The translations under genes and the position numbers were made by a program. A stretch of DNA of 64,000 bases from Chlorophyllum brunneum (taxonomy: Eukaryota; Basidiomycota; Agaricomycetes; Agaricales; Agaricaceae), in assembly GCA_963576785.1 (NCBI GenBank), contig OY756145.1, positions 1 to 64,000 on the forward strand, read 5' to 3'. Every line of letters begins with the position of its first letter. Position 1 is the first letter of the stretch. Shown here piece after piece: positions 46,421 to 58,999 of this stretch. Under the pieces are notes generated by a model, which saw only the letters and a program-made list of their open reading frames with translations, searched no databases and was not told the origin of the DNA.

Positions 46421-49400
46421 GGTTCGTAGACAGGATGTTGGAGGTCGAATAATGTACTTTACCCCTTCATCTTGTATGGATGGCGAGGTCCAAGGGTGAC
46501 TGGAGGGTGCGTTTAAAGAAGAGCTGTCCCCCGTTCCCACATCACTCCTAGGCTCTACTGGTGGGATGGCAAACCGTATCTTTCCCTCACGCCACTTTAT
46601 GGCCAAACATCAACTGAAGATGGATCCCCCGGCAACGAAAACGGTGCCTACAAAGAGGAACATTCTGCGGACCCTTTCGATAGCCTAATTGCCTCCCAGT
46701 GGGTTGAGCATCTTCAGCCCGCCTTCATCACTGTCCGTGTAGATACCCAAGAAAAAGCCCGCTAACCCACAGCTAATGAGACGTTGGCGTGCAGTGCTCC
46801 TGACCTCGGTAATGCTCTCCCATCACCATATTTCAGCTTATGTTAAGATACCATAAGGATTCAAAGCTGTGATCGCGTTGGGTCCTATTATGTACGAATC
46901 CAGCTGCAGTGGAATGCCAAATGGCCTGGGTGAGCTGGAAGGATTTAGAAGTCCAACAGGATGTTGATGAAGTGGAAGATCAGATGAGGAAAGTTGAGGT
47001 AAAGCAAATCAGAAAGGCAAGGAAGAGGAAGGAGTAAAACAGGGGGCAAAGTCCAGAGATGATGTTCCGAGGGACACGAGAATTGAAATGGTGGGGGCTC
47101 CAAAATGAGAAGCAGCAATAGGGAGATTACGACCATGTATGGTATGTTGATTTCATGAAATTTTCTAATAACACAACTTGCTCATTTGACACAAGCAAGC
47201 CACTTGGAAGACTGCTGACCCACAATCGTGCTCACGATATTAGGCTCATTCCTCTCACGGCCTCGCGTAGTAGGTAGTAAGCCCGTCATTGGTGTCCGCT
47301 TTGGCTCCGGTACTACATTGAGCGGAACCCCGCTGAATGTGCAAATATCACAAGAGTATGGTAGCTAGGCGATGGCCACCATTAATGATGTAGCACAATT
47401 TCTCTGTTGGTGAAATTCAAGTTCTCGCAGACTATACAGACAAGGGAGGGCTCTATGTTTCGGGATCAGTGCACAAACAAGGAATGCTCCCCACTAGTTC
47501 CGCATGCTATTTCAGCCATAAACAGACCCCTCGGCATCAATTGTGAAATGAAAAGGCAACTGAGGGCCGTCACCTCTGGCGCATTTGGAATGCTGCTTGG
47601 CTGGCGAGTGGGACTTTCTGACTTTGATGGCGTGAGAGTAGGGAGAAGATGTAGCACTACCGTTACGTCTTGTTCCACTAGAACCCAATACAACTCGTGA
47701 CATGGGTGGAACGAGATGTCTTCTTGTCTTCCTTGACAAACGGACGTGAACGATAACAGCAGATCGATCATCAGCGTTACTACATCTTTGGATCCGCGAG
47801 GTTAACAGCGTGATGAACATCAGGTGAGACTGATAAGTAGGTTCTTCTTTGTTCAACGAGGGAGCTCATATGACCTGGTTCATGAGCCTCTGTGGTCTGC
47901 GGGATAGAACTTCATAGAAGAGCCCACTGATTAAAGCCTTTATGGAACCGGTCACAGAAATCTTAATAGCACGAGCGTTTGAAGTCTACTTCCAGCGCCT
48001 GTATTTGCCTCACGAGGTGCTCTTCATATCAGTGATTAAAGCACCCACCTGGACACTGCATTGAATGAGGGTGATATCGGATTGGGGGGGAGGGGGGGAG
48101 ATGACATACTACTCTTCTTCTGCGGAATACGGAAGGGGCTGGTGGCAGTTATGTATCCCCCTTCGTCACCGCCCGATTCTGGAGTGATGCCACTTTACGT
48201 TGGGATGAATGACAAGTACCATCCCAGGGTTTTGTGTTGATGTAGTACTTGACACCAATTTTGTGCGACTTTGCCCCGGATGCCTCTGTAAATTAGAGCA
48301 TGTCAGCCCCCTGCTGTGTGGTAGGCGTTCGACGGTGCTGTAGGATTAGCCATACACTGAGGCGCCAGATCCGGGGTCTGGGGAGCCACAAGCCGTCTGG
48401 AGAGCTACAAATAGACAAGCTTTATTGGAACAGGGTACAGACGGCACCTCAGGAATTCGATGGAGGTGGAGGCGAAAAGGTTCGATGGGCATAGGCATGC
48501 AGAACCTTCTAGGAGAAGGGCCGACCGAGCGAAGCAAGAATAACTGTCACGGTGAGACCATTTACGCAATCGGAGTAGTGCATGTGTTTTCCATTGAGCG
48601 TGGTCAGATATTACACTTATACGCGTATGGTTCATTCGTTCACACCTGGTGCGCGACGCCGATTGAGTCGCTAATTGGTAGGTAAACCTCGGAGTAGGGT
48701 AGCTCTCAGTACTCGCTTACCTCGTGTCAAGGGTATGATTACCTCAAGCCGAGGACACGACGTTGGTAGTCTAGGATTCGAGTTACAGTACGGAAAGCTG
48801 CCCTCTCTTGAATGATGTTGGACGCCCCCGTGGCACCTTTCTCGGAGCGTTGTACACGCCAAGCATACAGTATCCGCGGCGCATCCCCCAGAGGCTCGTT
48901 GTTCACTTTGTTCCGAATGCAGGATAAGGCCACAATCACGATGGCCCATCACATCACAGACGTCATCGTGTCAGGGACAATCAATCCGCACGAGAGGGAG
49001 TCGCAGTTGACTTGTCCCCAATCGTGAACTACAAAGTAATAAGTAACGCGCCAACCGGGGGCTGAAATAGACGGGACAGAGTAGAACAGATCTTCCATTA
49101 CGACCCAGGTTGAACTCCCTTGAGCTTACACCGCCGCGAACTGCTGCGCGCACCTGGTGGCCACGAGGCCAGCCATTTGTTCATGCGGCATACTCGCGTC
49201 TGACGGACATTCGAATCACATATTAGTCTTCGCATCAACTCATTACGATTTTGGGCTTCTTTTCAGGCGTTGTCGGTTTTCTGGTCGCCGTGTATCCAGG
49301 TATGACAGTACGCATGGGCACTCATCTCCAAGATCTGAGATATTTCACAGGAGAATAATTTTAGTTTCCATGCATTTGGTGAATACACCTGGGCGCAACA

Positions 49401-49519
49401 GGAGGTTGTTGGTTATTTGGAGCCATGTCGCGCCCATCATAAGGATAACTCAGATGCATTTTTAGCATTATAGACACACTGATACTCCAAACAACCTGCC
49501 ACCAAAATGACCTGACGTG
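46421..49519. other. 3.1 kb without a recognised gene
   Basis: Several overlapping frames up to 114 codons occur on both strands (47407-47856, 48300-48952). None has a recognisable domain, and the opposing pairs cannot both be real. Homopolymer G-runs lie near 48086-48099. This looks like decayed accessory DNA. Confidence 0.35.
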
Positions 49520-49913
49520 ATGGCGCATCAAGTTGATATGCGGTCAGTACAAGCTCAATTTAATTCTCTGGCTTTGCTGAGGAATACAATCCCAACCAGA
49601 AAACCAAGTCGCCTTCGTGCTAGAAATTATTTGCAGGCGATTCCAGATGGGGTATTGGCCTCGGCGGTGGTGGCATTAATGCAGAAAGCCATAGTTAGTA
49701 CCAGTAGGTTTTTCTTTGAAGAATCTTCTAGCTCCATGTCCAAACTTCCCACACACTTCTTCCCACTCTACTCAGGTGTACATGAGAGCGGTCGTCGGCA
49801 TGGTACGGATCGGTTACCAGAAAAGGCATTTTCCTTTCTTAAACTTTGAAGCGGCAGTGCATTCAATCAATACGATCATTGAACAATGCCCCACGCTTGA
49901 GCCCAGTTGCTGA
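49520..49913 (+). CDS. Candidate two-exon small protein, 103 residues
   Basis: Exons 49520-49693 and 49776-49913 join in frame through an 82-bp intron with GTTAGT donor, pyrimidine-rich 3' end and CTACTCAG acceptor. The product starts MAHQVDMRSVQAQF and contains GVLASAVVALMQ and NFEAAVHSINTIIEQC. No family is recognised. It could be the N-terminal part of a larger gene, since another protein-like frame follows at 49964. A pseudogene is equally possible. Confidence 0.35.
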
Positions 49914-49963
49914 TACCTACTATTCCAAAAGTTCGCCGAGGTTCTTGTCTTCTACCAGACTCT

Positions 49964-50313
49964 AGTACTCGAAGCTCCCAAGAAATCCGGGGACACTTGG
50001 CCGGTTCACAGCCGTCTCACTATGGAAAGAAGATCTGGAGAAGCTGGGCTCAGGTAGGGCGGTACTTGGTGTCAGCTTGAGACCATGTAATCCGGAAGAA
50101 TTGGAAGCTGCCCTGGCCGTGCTGTCAGCAATGCTAGGCTCATATTGTATCCGTCACGGCGGCGCCAAGTGTGAGCTCTCGCACAGGTTAATTATAGACC
50201 AATGTTTTGGTTTGTGCTTCCAGTACCCCTGCGAACATTTTAAGCGAACCTTGCTTGACATAATTGTCATGCAGGCCAGTGCAAGCGCGAACACAAGGAA
50301 TGGTTTGAGATAG
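49964..50313 (+). pseudogene. Open frame without a start, possible exon or relic
   Basis: A continuous plus-strand frame begins just after a possible splice acceptor (ACTCTAG) and runs to a stop at 50313. It reads as protein (GRFTAVSLWKEDLEKL; PEELEAALAVLSAMLGSY). No ATG opens it at the 5' end. I could not connect it in phase to the exon ending at 49913. Family unknown. Confidence 0.3.
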
Positions 50314-52923
50314 GGTCTTGTCAGGTAAAAGCCGCGGAGCGCGAGTTCCCCCACCCCCCCACAACAGTGTGCTTTCATCCAGTCTTCCCCCTCTTCCCAT
50401 TCATTTTCGGAACACATGAGATAACAACTACGCTTAAAACCCAACTAAAAGTTATGGACTAGTGATCCATCAACATTTACTTGCAATTCTCATCATCAAA
50501 TATTCCCCCCCGGAACAAAGAAAACCATAAGACAACGTCCTCGAGGGCGCGTATCTGTACCACAAGGAGTAAATCTGATCGGGATGTCATATCACCCATC
50601 ATCTGTCCTCCAGTACCCACGGAGGGATTCCTCATCACCCTAAGCTTCCATCAGCACATCAGTCATCAGATCACCTTCTCGCCGCGTCTACTTGCTTCTA
50701 CTTCTGTCTCCGGAGCAGTGCTACTACGAAATCACCCAAATCAGTACATCATTCCATCATTTCAGAGTTCAAACTACAAAAAGGGAATAAGTCACACCAC
50801 GGAACTAAGACATGGGCGGGTTCGTTTGAAGTTGATTTTTTCTAGTTTGTCTTTTTTTGAGCACCTAGTTATTTGCGCAGTTGCTTTTGATTGATGATGG
50901 CTCCACCGTCCGCGATTGGGTTGACGACGTGGGTATCAAAACGACCCTTGCTGTGCGTCTGAGCTTCCCTAGTTCCCCTGAGTTCGCCCTGTCTTGGTCT
51001 GGAACCTCATGAGTCGACATTAATCACTGTCATTGAAAAATGTATTCGCCTAGGGTCTGGGTATCCGTGCGAGGGGTTGGTAGACCCGAGCTAAATGACC
51101 AACACACCCCCAAGTTTTAGGTCCGGTATGTATTGATGGCATATGTACTGATGGGGGGGACCTCTTGATAAGTGGTATCGATCAATAAATGAGGAAAACG
51201 TGGTTCGGTGATTTGATATCACTCGTGCGCTGAGTTCATTGAATGGGGAGGAGCCCGTCCTTGACTACATTTGACCAGTCCGACTTGATCACAAAGTTGA
51301 ATTGATCATGATGATGGCTGTTTCTTTGAGTGATGCCTAGAATCATACCGATATAAACCCTGACACCATCATTCACCAGGTTTAACAGCCTCCCACATTT
51401 GTAGTTCAAGTAATGAACTATCCACAAGACACACGATGTCCCCATACGAGCCTCTTCATCGCCGACCGAATTAAAAAAAAAAGATATTTTTACCCGTAAT
51501 ACTCCCCCCTCGGAGCGCCAACGAAAGAGGGGCAGGTGATGCTGATTAGTGATGATATATCACACGAGCTGTGCAATCCATCATCACCTTGGAACCCAAG
51601 AATACATTAATTCCCAAGAGGCTCATATGATATATCTCCGTTGCCGGGAAACCAAAAACAGATTGCATCACGCTCCTACAACAACGTACTTGTCTGCCAA
51701 GTTTAAGTGCTGGGGTTAGGGGAACCCATCTGGGATGGAACTGGTCCCTCAACCGGCTAAATGGATTATTTCTGGAGTTTCGAGTCGCGGGGTTCCCAAA
51801 GTGCGAACCGTTGTCTCCACTTTTTTGAATCGGAGTTGAGATTGCGCTTCTCGGCAACCTTTTGTACCTCCCAATAAAAGGGTTGATCGAGGCTTCTGAT
51901 GCCGCTTATTAGCCCCAACTATATACCGCACAACGACGAGAGGAATAGTCGCTTAGCGCTTATCCCCACTCGACAACAAGCTCACGACTCTAGGACTAAT
52001 AGCTCACCTCTCCTTACGTCGATCCCTGACTTCCAATTACTCAACTCCCTTCAAAGAACACCTTCCCCACAAAGAGCTTGTAACACTATATAAGAAGAGT
52101 AGACCCCGATTCATATGTGGATACGGTACAATATACCCGAACGAACCTGAAACGTATCATGTAATACACGAGAGAGAGTGTAGACACTAAATTGAAAAGA
52201 AGCAGAAGGAGGTAGGTTCATTTCGACGTCACCAACTACCCGGGACTCTTCAAGCACCGGCCTAACATCCCGAACTCATGGTGCCACACACCATGCGGGA
52301 AGCTTCTAACCCATCGGGAAGCGGATGAGGGATGCTCTCTCTCTTTATGTACCACTTCATACCGCTCTAACTCGTGTAATACAGACTCTCACTTTAATTA
52401 CATACCTCTCTCAAAAAAAATAAAAAAAAAACACCCCAAAAAGCAAAATTTACCCAGACGTATTATCACTCCCGTCGGTGTGAACGCATCTACGCATCGG
52501 CGGATCATGATGAACACCACACGCATCCGTAATACACCGAAATCGGACATCAATCCCGGACCAACCGGTGAAATTGGTCATGCGTCCCGTGATCTGATCA
52601 AATTTCTTCTGATGCCATCGATCCATGAAGCAAAAGGAAAGAAAAAAAAAGTTTTTGTTTATATATACGGATATAGATAACTAAGAGAGAGCACAAGGTA
52701 TCAGATCGACTGAATAGGAGAAGGATTTAAATAAGAAAGCAGAGATCAAAAAGAGAGAAAAACAAGGTCCGTTTTTCTGATACCAACAACGGATCAGCAG
52801 AGGTATTAAACAACAGGACGACAGACAAAAGACAGAGACATGACATTTACAGAGTTAGCAAGAGAAAAAAAAAAGATCCATCCCACCCTCGCACTTTTTC
52901 ATTTTTTGTAGCAAACTAGAAAC
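50314..52923. other. 2.6 kb without a recognised gene
   Basis: There are short frames only (for example 50481-50894, 51546-51857). A-rich tracts occur at ~51472-51482, 52413-52430 and 52865-52875. The right ~500 bp are probably the 3' region of the GATA-factor gene. No domain, repeat or RNA gene was recognised. Confidence 0.4.
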
Positions 52924-54221
52924 TTATGCGACATTGTCACCAACACCCTGTTCTCTAGCATTTGAATCTTGGATATTCTGAGCCCTCAGATGAGGCGAAG
53001 GTGAAGCTTGCCTACTCTGGCTTTGACTGTGGGACTGTTGACTATCGCCGGTGGGTTTCCTTGAAGGGGGGGGAGGCATATGGGGTGATCCAGCAGCGGC
53101 AGTGGGCACGGAAGGGTCTGCGGTGGGATTACCGTTTCCAGTGGGTTGACCCGCTGACGTGTTGTTATTGGTTGGGGTTGCTGGACCGGTATTTGGATGA
53201 TGCCAAGTTTGAAGAGCAGGAAGATTATGGCTGCTGCCGTTTGACGAGGGGTATTGTTGACTGCTGGGTTGGCCTGGCCCCATATCACGTCGTGGATCTT
53301 GGAGAGACGCGACGGAGGGATGGGGGTAGTAGGAGCCCGCTGGGGGAGAAATGGGAGGTAGCTGGTTAGAGGGTGGAGTGCGTCCACGCAGGGTAGAGGT
53401 GGCAAGAGGCCCGCGTTTGTGGGGGAACTGCTCGGGTCGCGGACGGGAGTGGGTGCGTTCAAAGAGACCGCACTTGTTGCAGAGCTGCAGATGGAATGGT
53501 TAGTCAGCAGAAAGAAGAAGCGTAGATTACGCACGACTTTGCCTGGGCTGAGATTGGACCTGCGCCAGGTGGAGGTATCTGTGGTGCAGCAGTTGAAACA
53601 CCTGCGACGGACACGGTCGCTGAGCTTTGTGGCGGCATCATCGGTGTGGACGATGGTGACTGGCTGGGAACCTGGGACGGGGTAGGGGTGGTACGGGTCG
53701 CGGTGTGGCGGGGGAGGGGCATGCATGGTGGGGATAGAGAACTGGGGCGGGGGATGGTAGGGGTGTTGGTCGTGGTCGTAGCGGTGATGGTGCTGGTGCT
53801 GGTCAAAGTGGGGATAGGGCATGTAGGCGGGGTGCTGGATGTGCTGGTAGGGGGGCGGGTAGAGGTGGGGGGAGCGTCGGACGGGGGGGGTGCTGATGGA
53901 GGAGCGGTCCTGGGAGGCGTCGGAGGGGGCGGGAGAGTGGGAGTGGGAGTGGAGGGTGGTGATGGGGGGCGGGGACGGCATGCGCTGGGGCTGGGGGTCG
54001 TAGCGGGAGTGGATGCGGTTGATGGGGTGGACGTTGACGGACATCTGGGGGTCGGGCTGGCGAGCGGTGAGCGGGGTCTGGGCAGGGCACGGGACACGCA
54101 CGTCTCTGAGGGCTGGGTCAATGGCGTCCTCCTTTGTGGCCTGGGGCTTGTCTGGCTGCCTGGGGAGTGTCAGCACAGGTGCAGCGGTATAAAAACGAAC
54201 TGACCAGCCCAATGTGGCCAT
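52924..54221 (-). CDS. GATA-type zinc-finger transcription factor
   Basis: Three exons, complement(54205-54221, 53535-54159, 52924-53484), encode 400 residues. The 17-bp first exon (MATLGW) is supported by an in-phase 45-bp intron with a CTGAC branch point. The second intron (50 bp, GTGCGT/CTGCAG) splits the finger. One GATA finger is restored: C193-x2-C196-x19-C216-x2-C219, with TWRRSNLSPGKV in the loop and LCNKCGLFERTH after it. The 19-residue loop is longer than the 17-18 of classical GATA fingers. The N-terminal half is rich in His, Pro and Tyr with HQHHHRYDHDQHPYH-type runs; the C-terminal half is Ser/Gln/Pro-rich. No PAS domain is visible. Expected role: binding GATA sites to regulate nitrogen, light or iron responses; which one is unknown. 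It diverges from the C2HC5 gene. Confidence 0.92.
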
Positions 54222-54435
54222 CGCGTCCTAACCTCTCCAATCAAACCAGTAAACCAAACCCCCCACATCAAACTCAGCTTCACCCCCCGCCCCGGCTTCT
54301 CGGCTTCGGCCATCCAGGTGGATCACCGCCCAGATCCCGATCCCCAACACCTTATCACACTGGCCCTGCCATCTCAGATCCCCCACGGCCCCGAAATCGC
54401 GATCCGCCGACTCCCTCTCTCTCTCTCTCCGCCCA
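54222..54435. promoter_or_regulatory. Divergent promoter between GATA factor and C2HC5 gene
   Basis: Only 214 bp separate the two start codons. The plus strand ends in a CT-repeat (CTCTCTCTCTCTC at ~54414-54429) just before the ATG at 54436, a pyrimidine tract common before fungal starts. No TATA box is evident. Confidence 0.55.
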
Positions 54436-55110
54436 ATGGCTCACAAAACACCATGGTCGTCTCCCAAAAAACAAATCCAACAAAGCCCTCTCGTCCAGAA
54501 TCTTGAAATCCTGATCTCAAATCTCCAATCCACCACCACCCCCGCTCCAGATCCCAACGGCGGCTGCTTCTGTCTCGGTACGCAATCCTCCCTACCCATA
54601 ATCTCTTCTCACACCATCCTAGCCCGCCAACATCCTCTGTCACCACACACTCCTCTCTGCCATTCCTGCGGTCTCATCCTCTGTTCTCTCAACCCCCCCT
54701 ACAACCTCTGTCCAAACTCCAACTGCTCCTCTCCCCTCCTCTCCCCCCACTCCCTCCACTCCCTCCACTCCTCTCTCTCTAGCCAACTCGCCAAAGAACA
54801 CTCCGATCAATTAAATCTGATCGATCAAGCGCGTAAATCCGCTCAAGCCTTCCCGTCACTCTCCTCCTCCTCTCCCCCACCTCCTCGTCCTCCACCCGAA
54901 CCTCACAAAGTCTTATCAATCACCAAAAATAAAATCAAATTATCATCCTATCACACCACTCCCACACCACCTTCCCGCACAGACAACGCACCAGAACCAC
55001 CCCAATTCGTCATCCACGCCAACCCCCCTACTAACAACAAAACAAGACCTTGGAGAAATTATTCCATCGATGGAGGTGCTGATACCATCAAATACATCCC
55101 AAATAAATAA
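54436..55110 (+). CDS. C2HC5 zinc-finger protein, TRIP4/Rqt4-type
   Basis: Two exons, 54436-54577 and 54623-55110, encode 209 residues; the 45-bp intron has GTACGC/TCCTAG borders. Splicing completes a C2HC5 finger: C44, C46, a histidine at 51 or 56, then C60, C63, C68, C77 and C82 (CFCLARQHPLSPHTPLCHSC). This domain defines the TRIP4/ASC-1 family. In yeast the relative Rqt4 is a subunit of the RQT complex, which splits collided ribosomes in ribosome quality control. In animals TRIP4 is also a transcription coactivator. After the finger come a helix (~105-120) and a Ser/Pro-rich tail. No ASCH domain is present; fungal members often lack it. Assignment rests on the finger alone. It is divergent from the GATA gene and convergent with the coiled-coil gene. 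Confidence 0.82.
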   Translation: MAHKTPWSSPKKQIQQSPLVQNLEILISNLQSTTTPAPDPNGGCFCLGTQSSLPIISSHTILARQHPLSPHTPLCHSCGLILCSLNPPYNLCPNSNCSSPLLSPHSLHSLHSSLSSQLAKEHSDQLNLIDQARKSAQAFPSLSSSSPPPPRPPPEPHKVLSITKNKIKLSSYHTTPTPPSRTDNAPEPPQFVIHANPPTNNKTRPWRNYSIDGGADTIKYIPNK

Positions 55111-55507
55111 TTATATTGTACCTACCGCTCTTTGTCTTTCTGAAAAAAACAACAACCCCATTACCAACTATCCTACATCACCGGTCCAACCCAACCACCG
55201 CCCAACCAATCAAAAAAAAACAATCACACAAAGCCCTTGCACGATACATATGACTCACTCCCATCAACCGCAGCACCAATCCAAAACCAAAAACCGAAAA
55301 AAAAAAAAAAAAAGATCAGATTCCATCAGATTTCACTCCCTCTCCTCGGAGTAACCACGCGAATCCCCACTAAACCATAACGAAGATGTACTCCCAATAT
55401 TCCTCTCTTCATAGTATTGATGTTGTTCAATTGAATCATTATCGCCCACATCATCATCACCAAACCCTTCCCCTTCTCCCCGAACCGGCATAATCACCGA
55501 CAACGGG
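55111..55507. other. Convergent 3' region
   Basis: This lies between two convergent genes. It has an A-rich plus strand, including an A-run of about 17 at ~55297-55313. A minus-strand frame at 55333-55533 with acidic, protein-like sequence (DDDVGDNDSIEQHQYYEE) may be an alternative last exon of the coiled-coil gene. Confidence 0.5.
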
Positions 55508-58500
55508 TCAAGAAAAAAGATCCTCACCCCCAACCATACCCTCCCTCACCGTCAACGCCCTTTCCACCCCGTCTTCCTCGCCCTCACCACCCTCACCTCC
55601 AAACACCGATCTCCCATCCCTCAATTCACTCATCCCCTCCAAAACCATATCCTCCTCCTCCCCACTCTGATCCCGATCACCATCAGACGAATCATCCACA
55701 CCCAACAAACTCATAGTAGGCACAAGCGGCGTAGCCAACTCCATCGACGCCTCCCCATCAATCGCATCAAGCAACCCATCCAACTCCATCTCATCCAACC
55801 TCAACAACCGCATCCCCCCATTCCCTCCCCGACCCAAATCCACACCCGACCGAACACCATCAATCTCGCCTTCCTCCAACTGAGCTTCAAACAGTGGATA
55901 CCCCTCAGTAACCGATCCTCTTCTTTCCCGGAACCGCAAGTGGGATGTATGTAGTTCGTCGTCGTTGGTAGTAGTAGTCGTATCAACAATCAGTGGTTCC
56001 ATTTCAGGTTCAGGCAAGAACCGTTGTTCAACTTGTTGTTCTCCACCCGGCCTAAAACCTGATCGTACTACTTGCTTTTCGTCTGATCCCAACGGAGCTC
56101 TTGTCCACGCTCCATCACATCGCATACTGAGCTCCTCGACTCGCCTCTCCAACACTTGAATCTCCGCCAATAGTTCATTTTCCCTCGTCTCCCTTATTCC
56201 ACGACATTCCTCCAATTCGTGCCGTAATCTATCAACAAATATTCCATACATCAATCACAATGATTAGAGCTAAATTAAATGTGACTAACCGCACACAGTC
56301 CGCCTCGACAAAGCTCAAGCGGTGCGCGAGCGCGTCAAATGCCTCATTTTCCACGCGGCCCGTGTGTACATCCCCATCTTGATCGCCTTCAGGGTCTTCC
56401 ACGTCCTATAGGACAGTTTCATCACAAACGTTCGCTCGGATGAGAACACAGAAAATACACACCTCGGCCGTCCCATCCCCCACTTGATTTCCTCCAACTG
56501 ATTGATCATCACCCAATCGTGCGACTATACGAGATCCCGAAACCGAGCTTTCGTCTTCCCATCCACCGTGCTCGGATTCGCGACGCCGTCGCTGCTCAGC
56601 AACCATCTTCAACAAATTTTCGCGTTCCTGTCTAAATGCGTCTATCTGAGTCGACAGCTCCTCTACTTGTGCGTCCAGTCCAGCCATTATCGCAGACTTG
56701 GGCCTCAATTCATCCAAACCAACAAAGTCAAGTTCCTGAGAACCGACATCACTAGCACCATCAAGTCCAGTAGTACTGAGGCCAGGGCTGACATGACCTT
56801 GCCGAATGTCGCTAGAACTGTAGTGCGTTCCTAGTGAATCAGGCGCGGGTAGTGTTGACCTCCAAATAGCACCAACACCAACACCACCATCATCACTATC
56901 ATCATGGATGGAATGATCATCATCAATACTGTCCGATAGCGGAGTAGGACTTGATTGGTACACACGAACTGCGGAGCCTGGGCCCTGGCCTTGGTTCCGA
57001 TTGTACTCATCGTCGGTCTCGTGAGCATCCGCTTCTACTCTTGGCCCCTTGACATGCTTCGCCTTTGGGCTATGCCCTTTGGAACTGCCATCCTCGCACA
57101 ATACGTGGCCCGAAGGAGTAGACGTTCGTATCTGAGTGTGACTAGGCCCTAAAGTACATATTACAAAGTTAGTCTCAAGCGCCCGTCGAAAGTAAGAATA
57201 GAACCCCAAAGAAGCGAAGCACAAGAAGTGAGAAAGACAGGAGTCGGGAACAAGCGATGCTCGGGCCGAACTTTTGGAGTGAACTACTAGTCCAGTTTGA
57301 TAACAGCTTTTGCACATCGCTTCTACCACTGCTGGCTGCGATGAAAGCCAAAAGTAAACTTCGTTACTTACCTCTGTTGCGAGCATGATTGCGGGAGCGC
57401 CGCTGTTGGTTATCATCTACTCGATCATCATCACCATCGACATCACCCTGATCACATCCACGCGCATCTCCATTCCTATCGTCAGTGGCCCCAGCACCAT
57501 GCCTAGTAGAACTAGACCTATGACTAAGGTGAGAATGGGGCCGAGAGATGGCAATATGGCCACTTTGTTGTAGTTGTGGCAAAGGCTTGGATACTGATGC
57601 GGCTACAGACGGAACAGGTATCCAGCGAGCCTCACCGAGCTAAAGAAAGAAAAAGAATGATTGCTCAGTTTACGTTTTCGTACGTTCAGATGAAAAGGCA
57701 TAACGCCCATACTCGGAAGGGACTAGAGTAGACTCACCCGCTTGAACAAAGTTTTAATCTCGACTTCCAGAGCCCGGTTCCTTGCCGCGGTCATGTTGAG
57801 CATCTTGATGATCTCCTCGTTTGTCATCGCATGCATTGGCGTTGTCCCAGATGATCCATTCTCCGGCTCGTCTCGAACAGCTCCTTCGGGCGACGAACCA
57901 GTTCTTCCCGGTGGATTTGGGGCTATGGTGCCACCAGGACGACTAGATCCGGTATTAGCACCTTTACGTCCAGATAAGACGAGGGGGAGGCGAGTCGTAT
58001 CAGTAGCACAGTATTCAAGTTCGGCTTCCCGTCTCGCCAATTGGGCCTCGAGCGTGTCGATTCTAGACTGTAGGGCTTCGCAAGTGAGAACGTGTCCTAC
58101 ACGTTCTTCGTCGCGTTCTCGACGCAACCGATTGATAATGGCTCCCGCGTAACTGAGCTGTTCTTGGTCTATGGAGTGTCGTACGATTGGCTCAAGTTGA
58201 CGTGGATTCTCTGAGGTGCCATCAGTGTTTCAGCATCGGTAGCTGTGAAGGATGCACAAATACCAGTGAAACGAGTTAGCTGAAGACGGTTAAAAGGCCA
58301 GGAACGAATATCGTTTGATTGTTCCACTGATCATCAACGTGAATGACGACCACCAGCTAAGATGAACTATCAAGGTCGTACCTTTTTCCACCAATTGCAA
58401 GACAGACTCTTTCAGATCATCCTTCTCCGTTTCGCAAGTATTCAAGGCAACAGTTTGTCGTTGAGAGCGACGGTCAAGACGAGCGTATTTGTGTTCCACA

Positions 58501-58736
58501 TCCCTGAGTTCCCGAGCATGGGTTCGCTGGCTCTCATCAAGGACATCAAAAGCCTGAAGTAACCGGCTGTGCAAGTTCGATGCTCTAGCAGAATGAGCGA
58601 GGATGTCAGCGTTCAAGCGCTCAATCTATCGAGAATCTCATCAATCCGGGTCAAGAATGATCCATAGCGAGCACGGTACCTCTGCGTTTTTGAGTGCTAG
58701 CAAGGATGTCAAGTAATCATTGTCGCTATCCTCCAT
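55508..58736 (-). CDS. Large coiled-coil protein, seven exons, 854 residues
   Basis: Exons are complement(58680-58736, 58382-58625, 57738-58210, 57372-57639, 56463-57148, 56290-56405, 55508-56228). All phases fit and each intron has GT-AG borders. The first exon starts MEDSDNDYLTSLLALK. Coiled-coil segments lie near residues 20-100, 130-175, 235-258, 495-540 and 610-650 (VEELSTQIDAFRQERENLL; NELLAEIQVLERRVEEL). They are separated by acidic, Ser/Gly-rich disordered stretches (DDDHSIHDDSDD). No enzymatic domain, signal peptide or membrane span is present. Such proteins often act as scaffolds at septa, spindle poles or in transport, but no specific role can be claimed. The introns at 58211-58381 and 57149-57371 are longer than usual and might hide small exons. 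A second 3' end using 55333-55507 is possible. Confidence 0.72.
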
Positions 58737-58999
58737 TACACATTGAGAAACTATAATTTCTCTACCGTTTGCGAGGCTATGAGGGAGGGAGTTCCAGGAT
58801 TACAAGTTGGTACAATGTTGAACATAGGTGTGTAATTGGGTTAGGGTTACCCTCATGTCTGATATGGTGTCACGTGCGTGATGGTCAAGCCCCGGATACT
58901 TGGCATGCCTAGTCAACGGAATAAGAGGGTGGAGAGTCTGCCTGTGGGCGATAGCACCAAGAAAGCCACTCTAATACATTCTCATTTGAACGAAGAAGA

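Noticed and set aside
47407..47856. Three overlapping frames of ~100 codons on both strands
   Set aside because: They exclude one another and none has a domain, splice sites or a promoter.
48080..48102. G-rich run considered as a structural or regulatory element
   Set aside because: A simple homopolymer tract with no associated gene or second tract.
53419..54514. Long open frames on both strands over the GATA-factor gene (for example 53646-54203 plus, 53504-54121 minus)
   Set aside because: They are shadows caused by GC-rich, low-complexity Pro/His coding sequence; only the frame with the zinc finger has a coherent splice structure.
56406..57416. A 336-codon minus frame that reads upstream through the intron of the coiled-coil gene
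   Set aside because: Its first ~90 codons are out of phase with the upstream exon and lie in an intron with GTAAGT and CTTTAG borders.
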